Below are positions 46,944-58,500 of a stretch of DNA of 64,000 nt, piece after piece. Position numbers and translations under genes: made by a program. This stretch comes from Clavelina lepadiformis (lineage: Eukaryota > Chordata > Ascidiacea > Aplousobranchia > Clavelinidae), in contig NC_135248.1 of assembly GCF_947623445.1 (NCBI RefSeq), positions 13,773,820 to 13,837,819 on the forward strand. The letters are read 5' to 3'. A model generated the notes under the pieces. The model worked only from the letters and a program-made list of their open reading frames with translations. It was not told where the DNA came from and ran no database searches. Each line of letters begins with the position of its first letter. Position 1 is the first letter of the stretch.

Positions 46944-49900
46944 ATCTAGTCCAATGCATTTCGCAATACTGCAAAAACAGTTATTGCCAAAAGTGTATCC
47001 CAAATTCGGTCACCTATTATATGACTGTCGCCATCTCTGTTATAATTAAGCGATACATTTGCACTTTTCTGCTATTAACTGCATAATCACCATGTATGAA
47101 TAAAAAATCCTCCCTCCACTATAGGTCATCTCCGTCATAAAAAAGCTTAATTTATGATACGTTTTTGGCAATAACTGCAGAACCAAAAGTTGTCTCAAAA
47201 CTAGAAAATTATGCCATATTTTTAACCTAACTTTAAACATTATTGAAATTCAAATTATTTACAACTTTTTCGCACCAAAAGAAAAACATTTTGGCTATAA
47301 AATTCGAGATTCTTTACAGATATCTTAGGTTTGGGGTTTTAACTAGATTAGTTTAAAAGCTATAGCTGTTAATAGTCTCATATGTCATTTCGATAACATA
47401 TGGTGTACTTCAAAACATATTTCTATTTTCTTATTTCCGATCGGTGCATGCAATTCCTTTCTAAATGACAAAATACGTTCAAATAAAGTTTGGTTGTAGC
47501 CTACCATTTTATCTGTGTTCTGCAGTGTAGCAAAACCGCCGAATCTTACTACGGTGTTTGTGCGTATCGGCGGTAAGTTTTTAAACTTTCTTAAAATACT
47601 CATATTGTCAGTCAGTTTTACTGTTCTACAAACTGGTAATCAAACGCAGCAATCAATCTGTTTTTGCTCATCTTTACAATATCACTAAAAACGTATGCAC
47701 ACATTCCACTAACTACTGTATATGATCAATCGATTAGATTGATTTGGAAATAAACGTTTTGAGAGGAATAACTTTCTTTTGTTACAATTTAACACAAACA
47801 GCATTTTGAAACATCTGGTTCCATTAGTTACATGTAGAATAGTGATTGTTGGTTAAAACTTAAGTAGGTATTACACAATATCAAATCACTTAGTAGGCCT
47901 ACTACTGAAATACCAACGGATTTTACCAATGGGGCCCCTGATTCAATTTTAACCCCACCCAGTCTTAATCCTGGTTAAGACAATAAATTTTTTAATCTGA
48001 CTCTGACCGCAACTTGTTAGTCAAACTAAACTGTAAAAATTAGACATGGGGGATAAATAAGAAGATATAAAGATAGATAGAGAAGTTAATAAAACATCTA
48101 CTATGATAAAACTGGCAACAAAAAGATAAAACAGTAAGCTTAAGTTTTCTTTGTTTGCTTTGAAACAACACAAACTTACTAGCATTAAACGACCTAGGTA
48201 GGCAATACGACTTACTGATATATCTTTGAAAACAAGTGATGTTTCCATGGTGATTTTGCTTCTCGTGGATATTTCCTTTCACGTGAAATTGTCTGGCTGG
48301 ACATTTTTTAAACTGGCAACATTTTGTTGAACAGGATAAGTTCTTTGGCCAATATAATGGCGGAAATACAATATAATGTCAATGAAATTGCATTATTTTG
48401 GTTAAAACATATCAAGTGATGTTAATCCATAAATGTTTAAATACAATTAATCTGTCCCTAACTCTAAATAAACTTCCGTTTAGTTAAAGCATAAACAGTT
48501 ATTTCAAGTTTACAGCATCTACCACAAATTTTATCTTCTTTTGTTTATTGAGCAAACATGTAGCTATTAATTAACCAAAAGCGTAAGTCAAATGTTGAGT
48601 CTAGTTAACATACAAAGGTTTAAACCCTATGTCCTTAAGTATCAACCTCAGCAAGTAAGCGCTGGTGAAATCTTCACTTAAATTGACTATCGCCTATAAT
48701 GGTAAGAAAATAAGACCAACAGACGCACATAACACATAGGCTTGCCATACAAGATGATGAAGTTTTGCCCGCACTAAAGCAGCAACAAAAGTTAAATATA
48801 TCAACTGTTAATTATTTTATAGATCTGCCAATACGACACTATCTCATACATTATAATTCAATCTGCCATCGCTGCTGTGAACATTTTTTGACTAACGGCG
48901 CAATGTCTTGTGCCATGACTTCACTGTGTCAACATTTTGCACAAGTCGTATAACAAATGTTATAAATGAACAACGCAACCATCCGTCAATATTTACCTTG
49001 AAGTCATAAAACATAAGTTCTGAACGACAAACAGTGGAAATAACGGCAGACCATTGCCATAGTGCTTCATATCAAGTTTCACTTCACTGCATGTTTTTAA
49101 CGGTTTTAGGCTGCATTGACTGCTGAAGCTCTGCTGATTAATGCTGTGTAAAGTTGCATTGCATGAAATATTTGCAACATTTCTAACCCCATGATTTTGC
49201 ATTTCAAGATGGACCATACGCCTTTCATGCCATAAAATTTTGACAAATCAAACAAGAGCAGTTTCAGATATGAACAACCATAGACGTAGGATTCATCCTG
49301 ACAAAGAAAAGAACCAACTCAGATTCATTTAAATCTAAGAAGAAGATAAGCTAGAAACTCTATTTGCAAAGCATTTACTAAAACCTGCACAAAAATATCA
49401 AACATATAGTTTGCATTTTTCACTGTTTCTTCGTTAAATCTTGAAAATGCGAGTATTTTATTAGGGGTGGATGTTTGATACTGTATGGTATTATTTGCGT
49501 TCATCAAAAAATTCATTTCTAGAAACTCCATTCACTCCACGATTGATTCTGTTTTGGTTTGAAACATAATTTTGCTACGTACAACTTGTGGCAAAATATA
49601 AACGACAAAACATGAAACAGATAGTACAACAACATCAAACAGTAAGATGCGGCAGTAATCATGGTCAAAAGTGTGGAATGAAACTTAGTTTACTCTTTAC
49701 GCAGCGATGTAAAATTATAATTGCAGTTGTAAATCAATGGACATAACGCCATTGTTAACCATTCATCGTAATCATGACATAGATCAGCCAAAAGTTATAA
49801 TAGTGAAGCTTTTAGTTCTTTCATTTTCCTGCTTACTTTAAAACGTCCTAATTTAAAAATACTAAATTCTAAAATTCAATGATGAGATATTTTGCCTAAA

Positions 49901-50675
49901 TCGCCTCCCAATTGTTGTTACAAACATGGTTACAACTGCTCAGTTTATCACAAATTGTTTGCCTAAAACCTAGTATAAAACTTCATTTAAAAATGCGGCA
50001 GCTATTGTAAAGTTGGGTACAATATTTAAATAAGTGTTAGGGTTTAAAAGGTTGGCACCTGTCATTGTAAGTCCCGTGAATGTCTCATTTCATTGTAAAT
50101 CCCGTTTCTTCCCCGAAAGCTGACCTTTGGTGGCAGCAACCACAATCTTTAAAAATTTAGAGGGCAGGCTGCATTCTGTACGATGTGTACGCCGAAGATA
50201 CATAATGAACATAAAAGACGGGCAAAAGTTGATTTTAGCTGTTTATGATTTAATTTAAGCTAAATTTGAAATTAAGATTAATACAAAAACTATGGCTTAA
50301 AAGTTTAGGTTGCTTAAATAAATATTTTATGGCAAGGTCAAATTGATTGCATGAATGACGACAATGACAACATCCTGAATTACATTTTCTGAACTTCATA
50401 CACGATTGTCAATTGATTTAAAGATTGATTAAGTCAAACTGTGCACATTACAACTAAGTGCACATTTCCATAAAGCTTGAGCAGTTTTGCGCACGGCACT
50501 TGTCATTTTTGGTTGTTTGGTGCACACAAAAGCTTGCTGAAAATGGATATACTCTGCAGTCCGGCCAACAATTCGGTAACTAATATATAGCCCATAAGTT
50601 AGATTAACTAGAAACTGCAAGGAATAGCTCCGAACGTAAGCTATCATGCTTTTTGGTTCAATAGGGTAGTAGCCT
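46944..50675. other. Intergenic, no supported gene
   Basis: AT-rich. A 72-codon minus frame (47385-47603, ERILSFRKELHAPIGNKKIE) has protein-like composition but no domain or splice context. The missing N-terminal exons of the kinase gene could lie here on the minus strand; I could not identify them. Confidence 0.4.
50430..50570. repeat. Dispersed repeat, related copy at about 60475-60610
   Basis: Both contain GTCAAACTGTG, AATT/AAGTGCGCAC-type pieces, TTTTGCGCAC or TTTCGCACACCG, CTTGTCATTTTTGGTTGTT or AATTGTCATTTTTGGTTGTT, and CTTGCTGAAAA in the same order. They are non-coding. Confidence 0.65.
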
Positions 50676-51455
50676 TGTAGTGGCTTGGGAGCCACATCCA
50701 ATAACGTTATATCAATTGTGGAAACATGCGCCATTTAGTTACTGAAACATTGTTCATGATAAAACTGCAACTAGCATTTCTGCAAGCTGCAATTTGGCTG
50801 CAGTTGCAACTTTATAACACTGCAATCGTGATGCAACATTTGGAAACTTGCTCTAAATAACTTTATGTGAAAACGCCGTTTAGTACGTTACCAGGCGATT
50901 TCATAGCAACCCTGGTTGTAACTGAATGTAATTCCCATGGCAAACGCTTCGTGTTCATCGTTCGCGCGTTTTGAAATGTTCGTGTATATTGTGTTGAATA
51001 TTTCCGTTCACATCGCTCCGCTTTATAAACTCGTGCTGATACGCGAGTACGCGCGCAGACAGAGATATCGAATCGTACGAACGTATTACGTCAGTCGTGT
51101 TAAAATGTAATTTGTTAGACTTGTTTTAATTCGTGAATGCTAAGTTTGTGCTTGTGTCATAATAATCGGAACCTGTACAGTTCCTACAATAAAGGATTGT
51201 TTCTGATAAACTGTATCTGTTAATCGTAATAGCTTTCGGCTAGTAACGGTAGTAACACGTTAAGGTTAGAGATTTCTAACCGCACGCAACCACGGAGTCA
51301 GATCATTAATTCGGCAGGTAAATTAAGTCCGAATAGTGTAACCAACTAGTGCCTCCGCATTTTGATGACCACCGACGTTGACCCGACGTGTTTCAATGAA
51401 GCTGACACTGTTAACTTTATTCTTGTAAACAAGCTGATTAACAACAACGACAGCA

Positions 51456-52235
51456 ATGGCTCCAGATCAAAGTAGTTCAGTTTCTGACGGAGATGACGAA
51501 GACGACGATGATGACGACGCTCCAACTTCTTCTGCCACATTCAGGACTTCTTGGACTGGTTGGAAAATCCTGCCACCGAAACGTTTCTCTGATTACAAAC
51601 ACAACATGTTCATTTGTTTGCTGCTTACATGTTTCGCACTCATTTCCGAAGTTCTCACTACTTTCAACGAAGACAACAAGTTCCTACATTGTCAACTCAC
51701 GAAGCTGATTGGAACACTCTACAAAGCAGTTGGGAAGATTTTCCCTACTGAGATACTGTCTTCTACTCTTGGACAACAAGCCTTGGGTTCCAACCTTGGA
51801 GATTTTATGTCCAGAGCAACATGTCACTCTATCAACGGTACCGTCTTACCGTCACTTGCGTACCGCAACGCGTTCAGTCAACGCCCTCTCATCCGATATC
51901 GCGATCAAAACGGCCACAGTCAATACGGCCAACTCATCTCAGACAACATTGTCTTACCGGGAGTACATCTGCTGGAATCGTATCGACCAGCTAGAAGTTT
52001 TGTCTTCCGAGTTCATGGGTTTATCCGATCATCTCCGCAGCATTTGCGGTATGCCAGATCTCTTGTATCCCGTATTCGCGCTGGACGCAGCCATCGAGAT
52101 GCACCTCCACAACAAACTCATCCGTCGCCCTTGCTTCGACGTTCTCGTAACCAACCGTCCTCTTCTCGATCTTCCGATGACGCGCCGCCCGCTGCGTCGT
52201 CCCGTGATGAATTCGCGGACACAAACACACTTTAA
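51456..52235 (+). CDS. Unrecognised ORF inside the LTR element
   Basis: A 259-codon frame with an acidic start (GDDEDDDDDDAP), then mixed sequence and an Arg/Ser/Pro-rich end. A second frame (51709-52374, 221 codons) overlaps it for more than 500 bases. Neither matches a retroelement domain I know. The segment is more GC-rich than its surroundings. It may be a degenerate or captured sequence. Confidence 0.3.
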   Translation: MAPDQSSSVSDGDDEDDDDDDAPTSSATFRTSWTGWKILPPKRFSDYKHNMFICLLLTCFALISEVLTTFNEDNKFLHCQLTKLIGTLYKAVGKIFPTEILSSTLGQQALGSNLGDFMSRATCHSINGTVLPSLAYRNAFSQRPLIRYRDQNGHSQYGQLISDNIVLPGVHLLESYRPARSFVFRVHGFIRSSPQHLRYARSLVSRIRAGRSHRDAPPQQTHPSPLLRRSRNQPSSSRSSDDAPPAASSRDEFADTNTL

Positions 52236-52543
52236 GTTTTATTACCTGTTTCAACGTGTTTTACGGGGCCCCGAATGTCGTATGCATGTAACCTTTTGCC
52301 ATTTTCCCTTTGTCGTTGTCGACCGACAAATTTTTTGTGTATATCTTGCGTATCGCATGCCTACTAATTACTAACCTTCTCCTTACTACGTCGCCTTGTC
52401 TTGTAATTGTATCTTTACCAATTTCTGTCGCATAGCATGCTCACCTTCCCGCGCATGACCTGAGTTGTTCAAAGAATTACCCTCAACCTTCTAGTTTCTA
52501 TACAAATTTGCCCTCCTTACCGTTGCTGACAAACAATTCCAAC

Positions 52544-53149
52544 ATGTCGGAACCCCCGGAACCAATATCTGACGTACAAATGGACAGTGAAACGCCGGAT
52601 GCTCCGGTTGCCCCTTGGCCGGCGCGTTCGTTTATCAACCTCGCCATGCCCGACCCACCGATTCCTGATTCACCAGACTCACCGGATGAACAGCAGGCTA
52701 CCGCTCCACAACCGTCGAACATCAGACCGGGAGAACAAGGCTCGGATTACCCTCTGCCCGGGCGGCGGGAGATGGCGTTTTTGAAACAAACAGTACTTCA
52801 TCCGGTTTACAAATATTATGAGATATTGTCACCAGAAATTTCACATTTAACCAAACATTCAGACATTTCACCAAAGGTCCTAGCATTTTCATCACCACCA
52901 ACCACTTCGGCAGAGGACCTGGAGCTATGGTTCCAGCGACTGGAAGCAATGTTCGACCTCGTTCCACAGATTAGTTTCGAGACAAAAATCTTCACAATGA
53001 TAGGAGCCACAGCTGCTGTCCAGTCAACCGACTTGCTGCGGTTTTTCCTCCGCCTGAGAAACACAGTACCAATTGGAACCCAGGCTTACGAACAATTCAA
53101 AAGTTATCTGAAACATCGATTGATGTGTGAGACACCCACCAAGTGGTAA
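52544..53149 (+). CDS. Truncated Ty3-type gag (capsid N-terminal part)
   Basis: The likely start is the ATG at 52544 (MSEPPEP). A Pro-rich N-terminal region is followed by LELWFQRLEAMFDLVPQISF and a Lys/Phe-rich helix, then YEQFKSYLKHRL, the layout of Ty3/gypsy capsid (LWF..LE..F ... Y..LK..L). The frame stops soon after, without the C-terminal capsid lobe, zinc knuckle or pol. Packaging by a related full element is possible; the frame alone is not a complete Gag. Confidence 0.75.
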   Translation: MSEPPEPISDVQMDSETPDAPVAPWPARSFINLAMPDPPIPDSPDSPDEQQATAPQPSNIRPGEQGSDYPLPGRREMAFLKQTVLHPVYKYYEILSPEISHLTKHSDISPKVLAFSSPPTTSAEDLELWFQRLEAMFDLVPQISFETKIFTMIGATAAVQSTDLLRFFLRLRNTVPIGTQAYEQFKSYLKHRLMCETPTKW

Positions 53150-53941
53150 CAGAAGGTGGTTGCAAAACGGCAAGCTGCAAAACTGTAATTACTCTGTTAT
53201 CTGTAAATAATCATTGTGTTGTTTTTGTGATACCCGCGTAATCAGGATGTCATTTTTAATTGTCAATTTTTTTTCCTTCCGTAGCGGGGGAGGAATGTAG
53301 TGGCTTGGGAGCCACATCCAATAACGTTATATCAATTGTGGAAACATGCGCCATTTAGTTACTGAAACATTGTTCATGATAAAACTGCAACTAGCCTTTC
53401 TGCAAGCTGCAATTTGGCTGCAGTTGCAACTTTATAACACTGCAATCGTGATGCAACATTTGGAAACTTGCTCTAAATAACTTTATGTGAAAACGCCGTT
53501 TAGTACGTTACCAGGCGATTTCATAGCAACCCTGGTTGTAACTGAATGTAATTCCCATGGCAAACGCTTCGTGTTCATCGTTCGCGCGTTTTGAAATGTT
53601 CGTGTATATTGTGTTGAATATTTCCGTTCACATCGCTCCGCTTTATAAACTCGTGCTGATACGCGAGTACGCGCGCAGACAGAGATATCGAATCGTACGA
53701 ACGTATTACGTCAGTCGTGTTAAAATGTAATTTGTTAGACTTGTTTTAATTCGTGAATGCTAAGTTTGTGCTTGTGTCATAATAATCGGAACCTGTACAG
53801 TTCCTACAATAAAGGATTGTTTCTGATAAACTGTATCTGTTAATCGTAATAGCTTTCGGCTAGTAACGGTAGTAACACGTTAAGGTTAGAGATTTCTAAC
53901 CGCACGCAACCACGGAGTCAGATCATTAATTCGGCAGGTAA

Positions 53942-55551
53942 CCTAAGACCGAATAGCTAGTTAAATCAAGCAGCATCCTCCGCAGCCTAATACACAGGAA
54001 AAAATGACTGAATGCGTTTCCGTTTAGCTACTAACAACTGGATAAGCACATTTTTGCGGCTAAATGCTGGTCTGAAATGACTAAATATTTTCCAATCATG
54101 TTTGGTAATGATTATTCCCGTATTTAGTCTCTAGCGTCATGGACTATGGTTAAGCGTCATGGTTAATGCAAACCTCGCCCAACAGCTCAGTACTCGTCTA
54201 GGGAACCTAGACCAGCCTCGGTTTTCTTTGGATTTAATCCATTTCAGTTAAAACATGGCACCTAAAAAGAATTGAGTTACCCTGTTAACCTGGCGTTACA
54301 AGTTAACTTGCATAAGCTTGCATCTAACTAACCACATTTTTTTAAAAACTCACAATTTTTGACCATTAAAGAATTGCATAAACATCAGGCTTGCTTTTAA
54401 TAAAAAACAGGAACTACCAGTATACTGGCAGACTGGAAAGTTTGCTATCAGTCTGCACAGAACGTCACAGAGGGTGGTCAATAGTTGACACTACACCGAT
54501 AGGCATTGCACTTGCGAGACTCAAAATAGAAACCTCTCTAGGGGAATTACCAAAAAAAAATATCCTGTTTATTTGCTCCATCGACATCTCCATCGTTCTG
54601 TGCCTGTGAAATCACCAGACAGAAAGTTGCAGTAAAGATAAAAAAAGTTATGGAAATACCGACATCAAAAACCTTTTCAAGTATGTTCATTGCTCAAGTT
54701 GCAATGAGCTCAAGTCTTGGAAATATTATTCAACCTGGAAATCAAAATTTAGAGAAGTTAATAAAACGAAATATATCGTGATTCAATCAGGTTTGCTTGA
54801 TCACCTCGTTATCAGGATATCACAAAAATCTATTGACAGCAAGTCTTTCTCATGCTAAAACCTAATAATTTATTGTGAAGATCAATAAATTTCCTTTCAG
54901 AGGTTTGCCTTAGTTCTAAGAAAGATAAACATCAAGCGTTTTGGACCGTTTTTTTTTATGTATTTGTTGGAGGCAAATTTGATCTATCTTTGATAGAAAA
55001 CACAGCAATTGTCATTTCACAACAAAGTTGATGCTGACGAAGTACGTGGGCTGCTGCATATACTTCGAACTATCGAGTTGTTACTAAATTAAATAATTTA
55101 GAATGTTAACCTTACTTTTATAAAAGAGGTTATCTGTCTATATACATATTTATTTGTTTCTAAGATGTCTTTTATTTCTATTCTAGGGAGCAATTCAGTT
55201 TTCTGCAAAACACATAAATGTTTTACTACATATCAAAAAGAATGAAAAAGCAAAAGCGAGTGATTTATGACGTAATAAAGTACATCTTAACAAATGTAGG
55301 AACAAAACTCATTTTTCACATAAAGCGCTTTAACATTATTACACCTTGACAGAAACCATGATTGCGGAATCAGCCAAATAAAACCCTTAAACCTCCCATT
55401 AGAAATATAAAAGCACAATCTTTAAGTAGTTTCACATGAAAGCAACAAATAGATGCTTACAGCTTAAACAAAACCACAAGTTGAAAGCGGAATTTTTGTA
55501 AATTCTTTTCGATTGTTTTTTTAATCCCGGGGGAAATACTTCTGCCAAAAA
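53942..55551. other. Intergenic, no gene seen
   Basis: AT-rich. The first bases after the LTR (TAAGACCGAATAG) resemble the bases just inside the 5' LTR (TAAGTCCGAATAG), so the LTR boundary may be slightly longer than drawn or the target site resembled it. No exon is supported. Confidence 0.4.
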
Positions 55552-58500
55552 TCAAGCTTCTTCGTCGGCAAAATATTGGTAGTCTTCGTAGTTGTTGACG
55601 TCATAGGATGACGAAACTCTTCCTTCCAGCCTGGCCTGGTCGGCGTCCCCGTTCAAAATCGATTCCAGGTCGTATTCCGGGTCTTGTGGGTAATTGGCAA
55701 AGTTCGAGTCGGGAAAGTTGAAATATTCATCCGATGAAATCACAGAACGACCGTTGGCTGAGAAACAACATGAAGAATATAATTAGAGCCAAATAGTCCG
55801 ACAATGTTTATTGTAACGAACTGTTAACTTGTTAAATTAATTGTCGCTGACGATAATCAAACTTACCTTCTTGGTAATCGTACTCGCTGTAGTCTGAGTT
55901 GTAATCACCATCTTGAACATCTTTCTCTTCATCTTGCTGAAGCATGCTCTTCAAGTCCAACTTCTCCTCAAAGTTGGAAATGAGAGGTTGAGGATATTCC
56001 TCAACATCGGAAGGTTCCTGCGTAGGGCCGGTGTCGTTTTGTTTGTCCGGCTGAAATCTCTGGATGTAGGCGGGCACGAGAACTTGAAGCAAGAGCATGG
56101 TGCTGTTTAGGACCCGGACTCTATCTCTGTTCTCACCGACAGCGTCGTTCGTTTCTCTCGCGATCTACATAAAAATAAACAAAGGATTTAGTATATACAG
56201 GATGCTAATATCAATGTTAAGTTAATGCTTGAGGCAGCTGAGACAAATACACATCAAAGAAAACTATGCAGTCAGCCCGTGCAGAGTTTTAATCGTATTT
56301 AATAGGATTCTATCCATTTGTAATTATGTACGTTTGCTAATTAATATCTTCAGTCACTTTAATCAAACGCTTCAATTAGCTTTCGCTGGTGGTCAATGAG
56401 TTTATAAAATTTTATTCGTGGTTGTTCTAGCACTGACCTGTCGCAAGTAATCCAAAGCGGTGGAGAAATAATCAAAGTAATTGGTGGAGTTTGCTTCCAT
56501 TATTTCGATTTCATTGCTTATGCGCTCCATCTGGCGACCAGATGTGTCAAAAGCCAACTGTTTTGAAATAAAACGTTGTCCGTATTTTATTATTTTATAA
56601 GCATGGGTGATAAATGTGCTGTTTAGCGCACAACACAATCTTACCTGGAAATCCACTAGGAGTGCTGCTATGCCAGTAACCTCAGCACTGAGAGTTTCAT
56701 TGACATCAAAAACTGATTGTTCGATGGTGGCTATGGTGGAGGCAAAACTGGCGAAGACGTCCATTGGCTGGAAAGGAAAAATATTTCAATACTCCAAAAA
56801 TGCAATATTGCCTTTCACAACGCTCTACAGCAGGGGCGAGCAACTTTTTCGGTCGGCGGGCCTGATATGAGAAAATAAAGTACTAGGCGGGCCGGATTCC
56901 TGAATCGATACATTAATCGTGTATTTATCCACCTATGCAAGGAATAAATCGTATTTAATGTAAACTTTAACTTTTAAGCATAGAGACCAAAAACAGTATT
57001 TAATGAATTTATTAACGAATAATATACTTCAATAGCTGCTTAAGTCAAAACTGAACTGCTAAACTGTCTGCGGGCCGCTCAAAATATCGTCGCGGGCCGG
57101 ACCCGGCCCGCGGGCCGTATGTTGCCCACCTCTGCTCTTTCATTGCTTATGCGCTCCATCTGGCGGCCAGACGTGTCAAAAGCCAACTGTTTTGAAATAA
57201 AAGATTGTCCTTATTTTGTCATTTTATAAGCATGGGTGATAAATGTGCTGTATAGCGCACAACACAATCTTACCTGGAAATCCACTAGGAGTGCTGCTAT
57301 ACCAGTAACCTCAGCACTGAGAGTTTCATTGACATCAAAAACTGATTGTTCGATTGTGGCTATGGTGGAGGCAAAACTGGCGAAGACGTCCATTGGCTGA
57401 AAAGGAAAAATACTTTAATACTCCATAAAAGCAATATTGCCTTCCACAATGCTCTACAGTCTACATTTAAATCTTGCAGATCTAAGCCCTGGTGGGATTC
57501 AGCCAGTTCGCACCAGTTTGCATGTGCTATACACAAAGCAAGCTTACAGGCAAGCACGTGGTAGGCATGATATATACAGCGGTGGGATTCAGCCGGTTCT
57601 TGGAATTTCAATGACCTCCACGAACCAGTTGTCAACAAGCGTATACATATATTCCCATGTGTATATCGGCCCGGGTCAATATGACATGCTACTAGTGAGA
57701 GAACCGGATGTTAAAATATTTGAATCCCATCACCCAAAAGAACTTACTCCAAACGCTAGAGATTGGTTCAGGATGCTGATCTGGTTCGTTTGTTCCCGGA
57801 TCGTCTCGAATAAAGTGGAAGTGATGTTGTAAGCGTTATCCTGATCATACTCGATAAATGTCATCCGGTTCACAATACTCGTGACGTTGTTCTCCGCAGT
57901 GACATCAAAATACGTGTTACAATCACAGTTGTGAAGTCACGCAAGATTAGTCGGAATTTAACTGTAAGCAACTTTGCAAAATAGGCTTCTGTGGTTACAT
58001 TGACTTAACTACTTAAATAGAGCATGGATATTGCGGAAAGAAGTAAAGTCCAGTGGCAGTCGATCCAATTAGACCGACAAATAATCGAGCGGTAACAAAC
58101 AAAAATGACTATTAAAATACATAACAAATTTCTACCAAGTTTTCCGATTTGGCGCTGGACGTCCCTGGTGGCAGATATCAGTCTTCCCTGGGATCCACTG
58201 AATCTTGCCTCCATCAAGCTCACTTGGTCCTCCGTGCTCTCCATCCGTGATGTCAATTCATTCATTCTAGCAGGAGGAATCTCATTATCATTTTTGTTAC
58301 ATCATAAAAGCCTCTTACAATAACATGGACCTGATGAAAAGTTATCGACGGTGTTTGAAGATACCAGCACAGAAATATTAAAAGAACGTTAGTTTCATCG
58401 TGAATTGTACCCATCTCAAAATATGGGAATCCTTGGCAAATCTTATTCTTATTTGATGGTAAAGTAGAATTACTTCCATGTATAGTTCTATGTACATGGG

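Larger units (their letters stand above)
50676..53941 (+). mobile_element. Young LTR retrotransposon, gag remnant only
   Basis: Two direct LTRs of 646 bp (50676-51321 and 53296-53941) start TGTAGTGGCTTGGGAGCC and end TTCGGCAGGTAA. I counted a single difference (A/C at about 50776 versus 53396). A purine tract AGCGGGGGAGGAA directly precedes the 3' LTR. The 1974-bp interior lacks protease, reverse transcriptase and integrase. Flanks read AGCCT (left) and about AACCT (right), an imperfect target duplication. The plus-strand orientation follows from the purine tract and the gag frame. It cannot move by itself; near-identical LTRs mean recent insertion by borrowed enzymes. Confidence 0.93.

Noticed and set aside
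51709..52374. Second overlapping frame in the LTR element as a separate gene
   Set aside because: No domain. The overlap with the 51456-52235 frame is explained by locally high GC and few stops; noted within the element instead.
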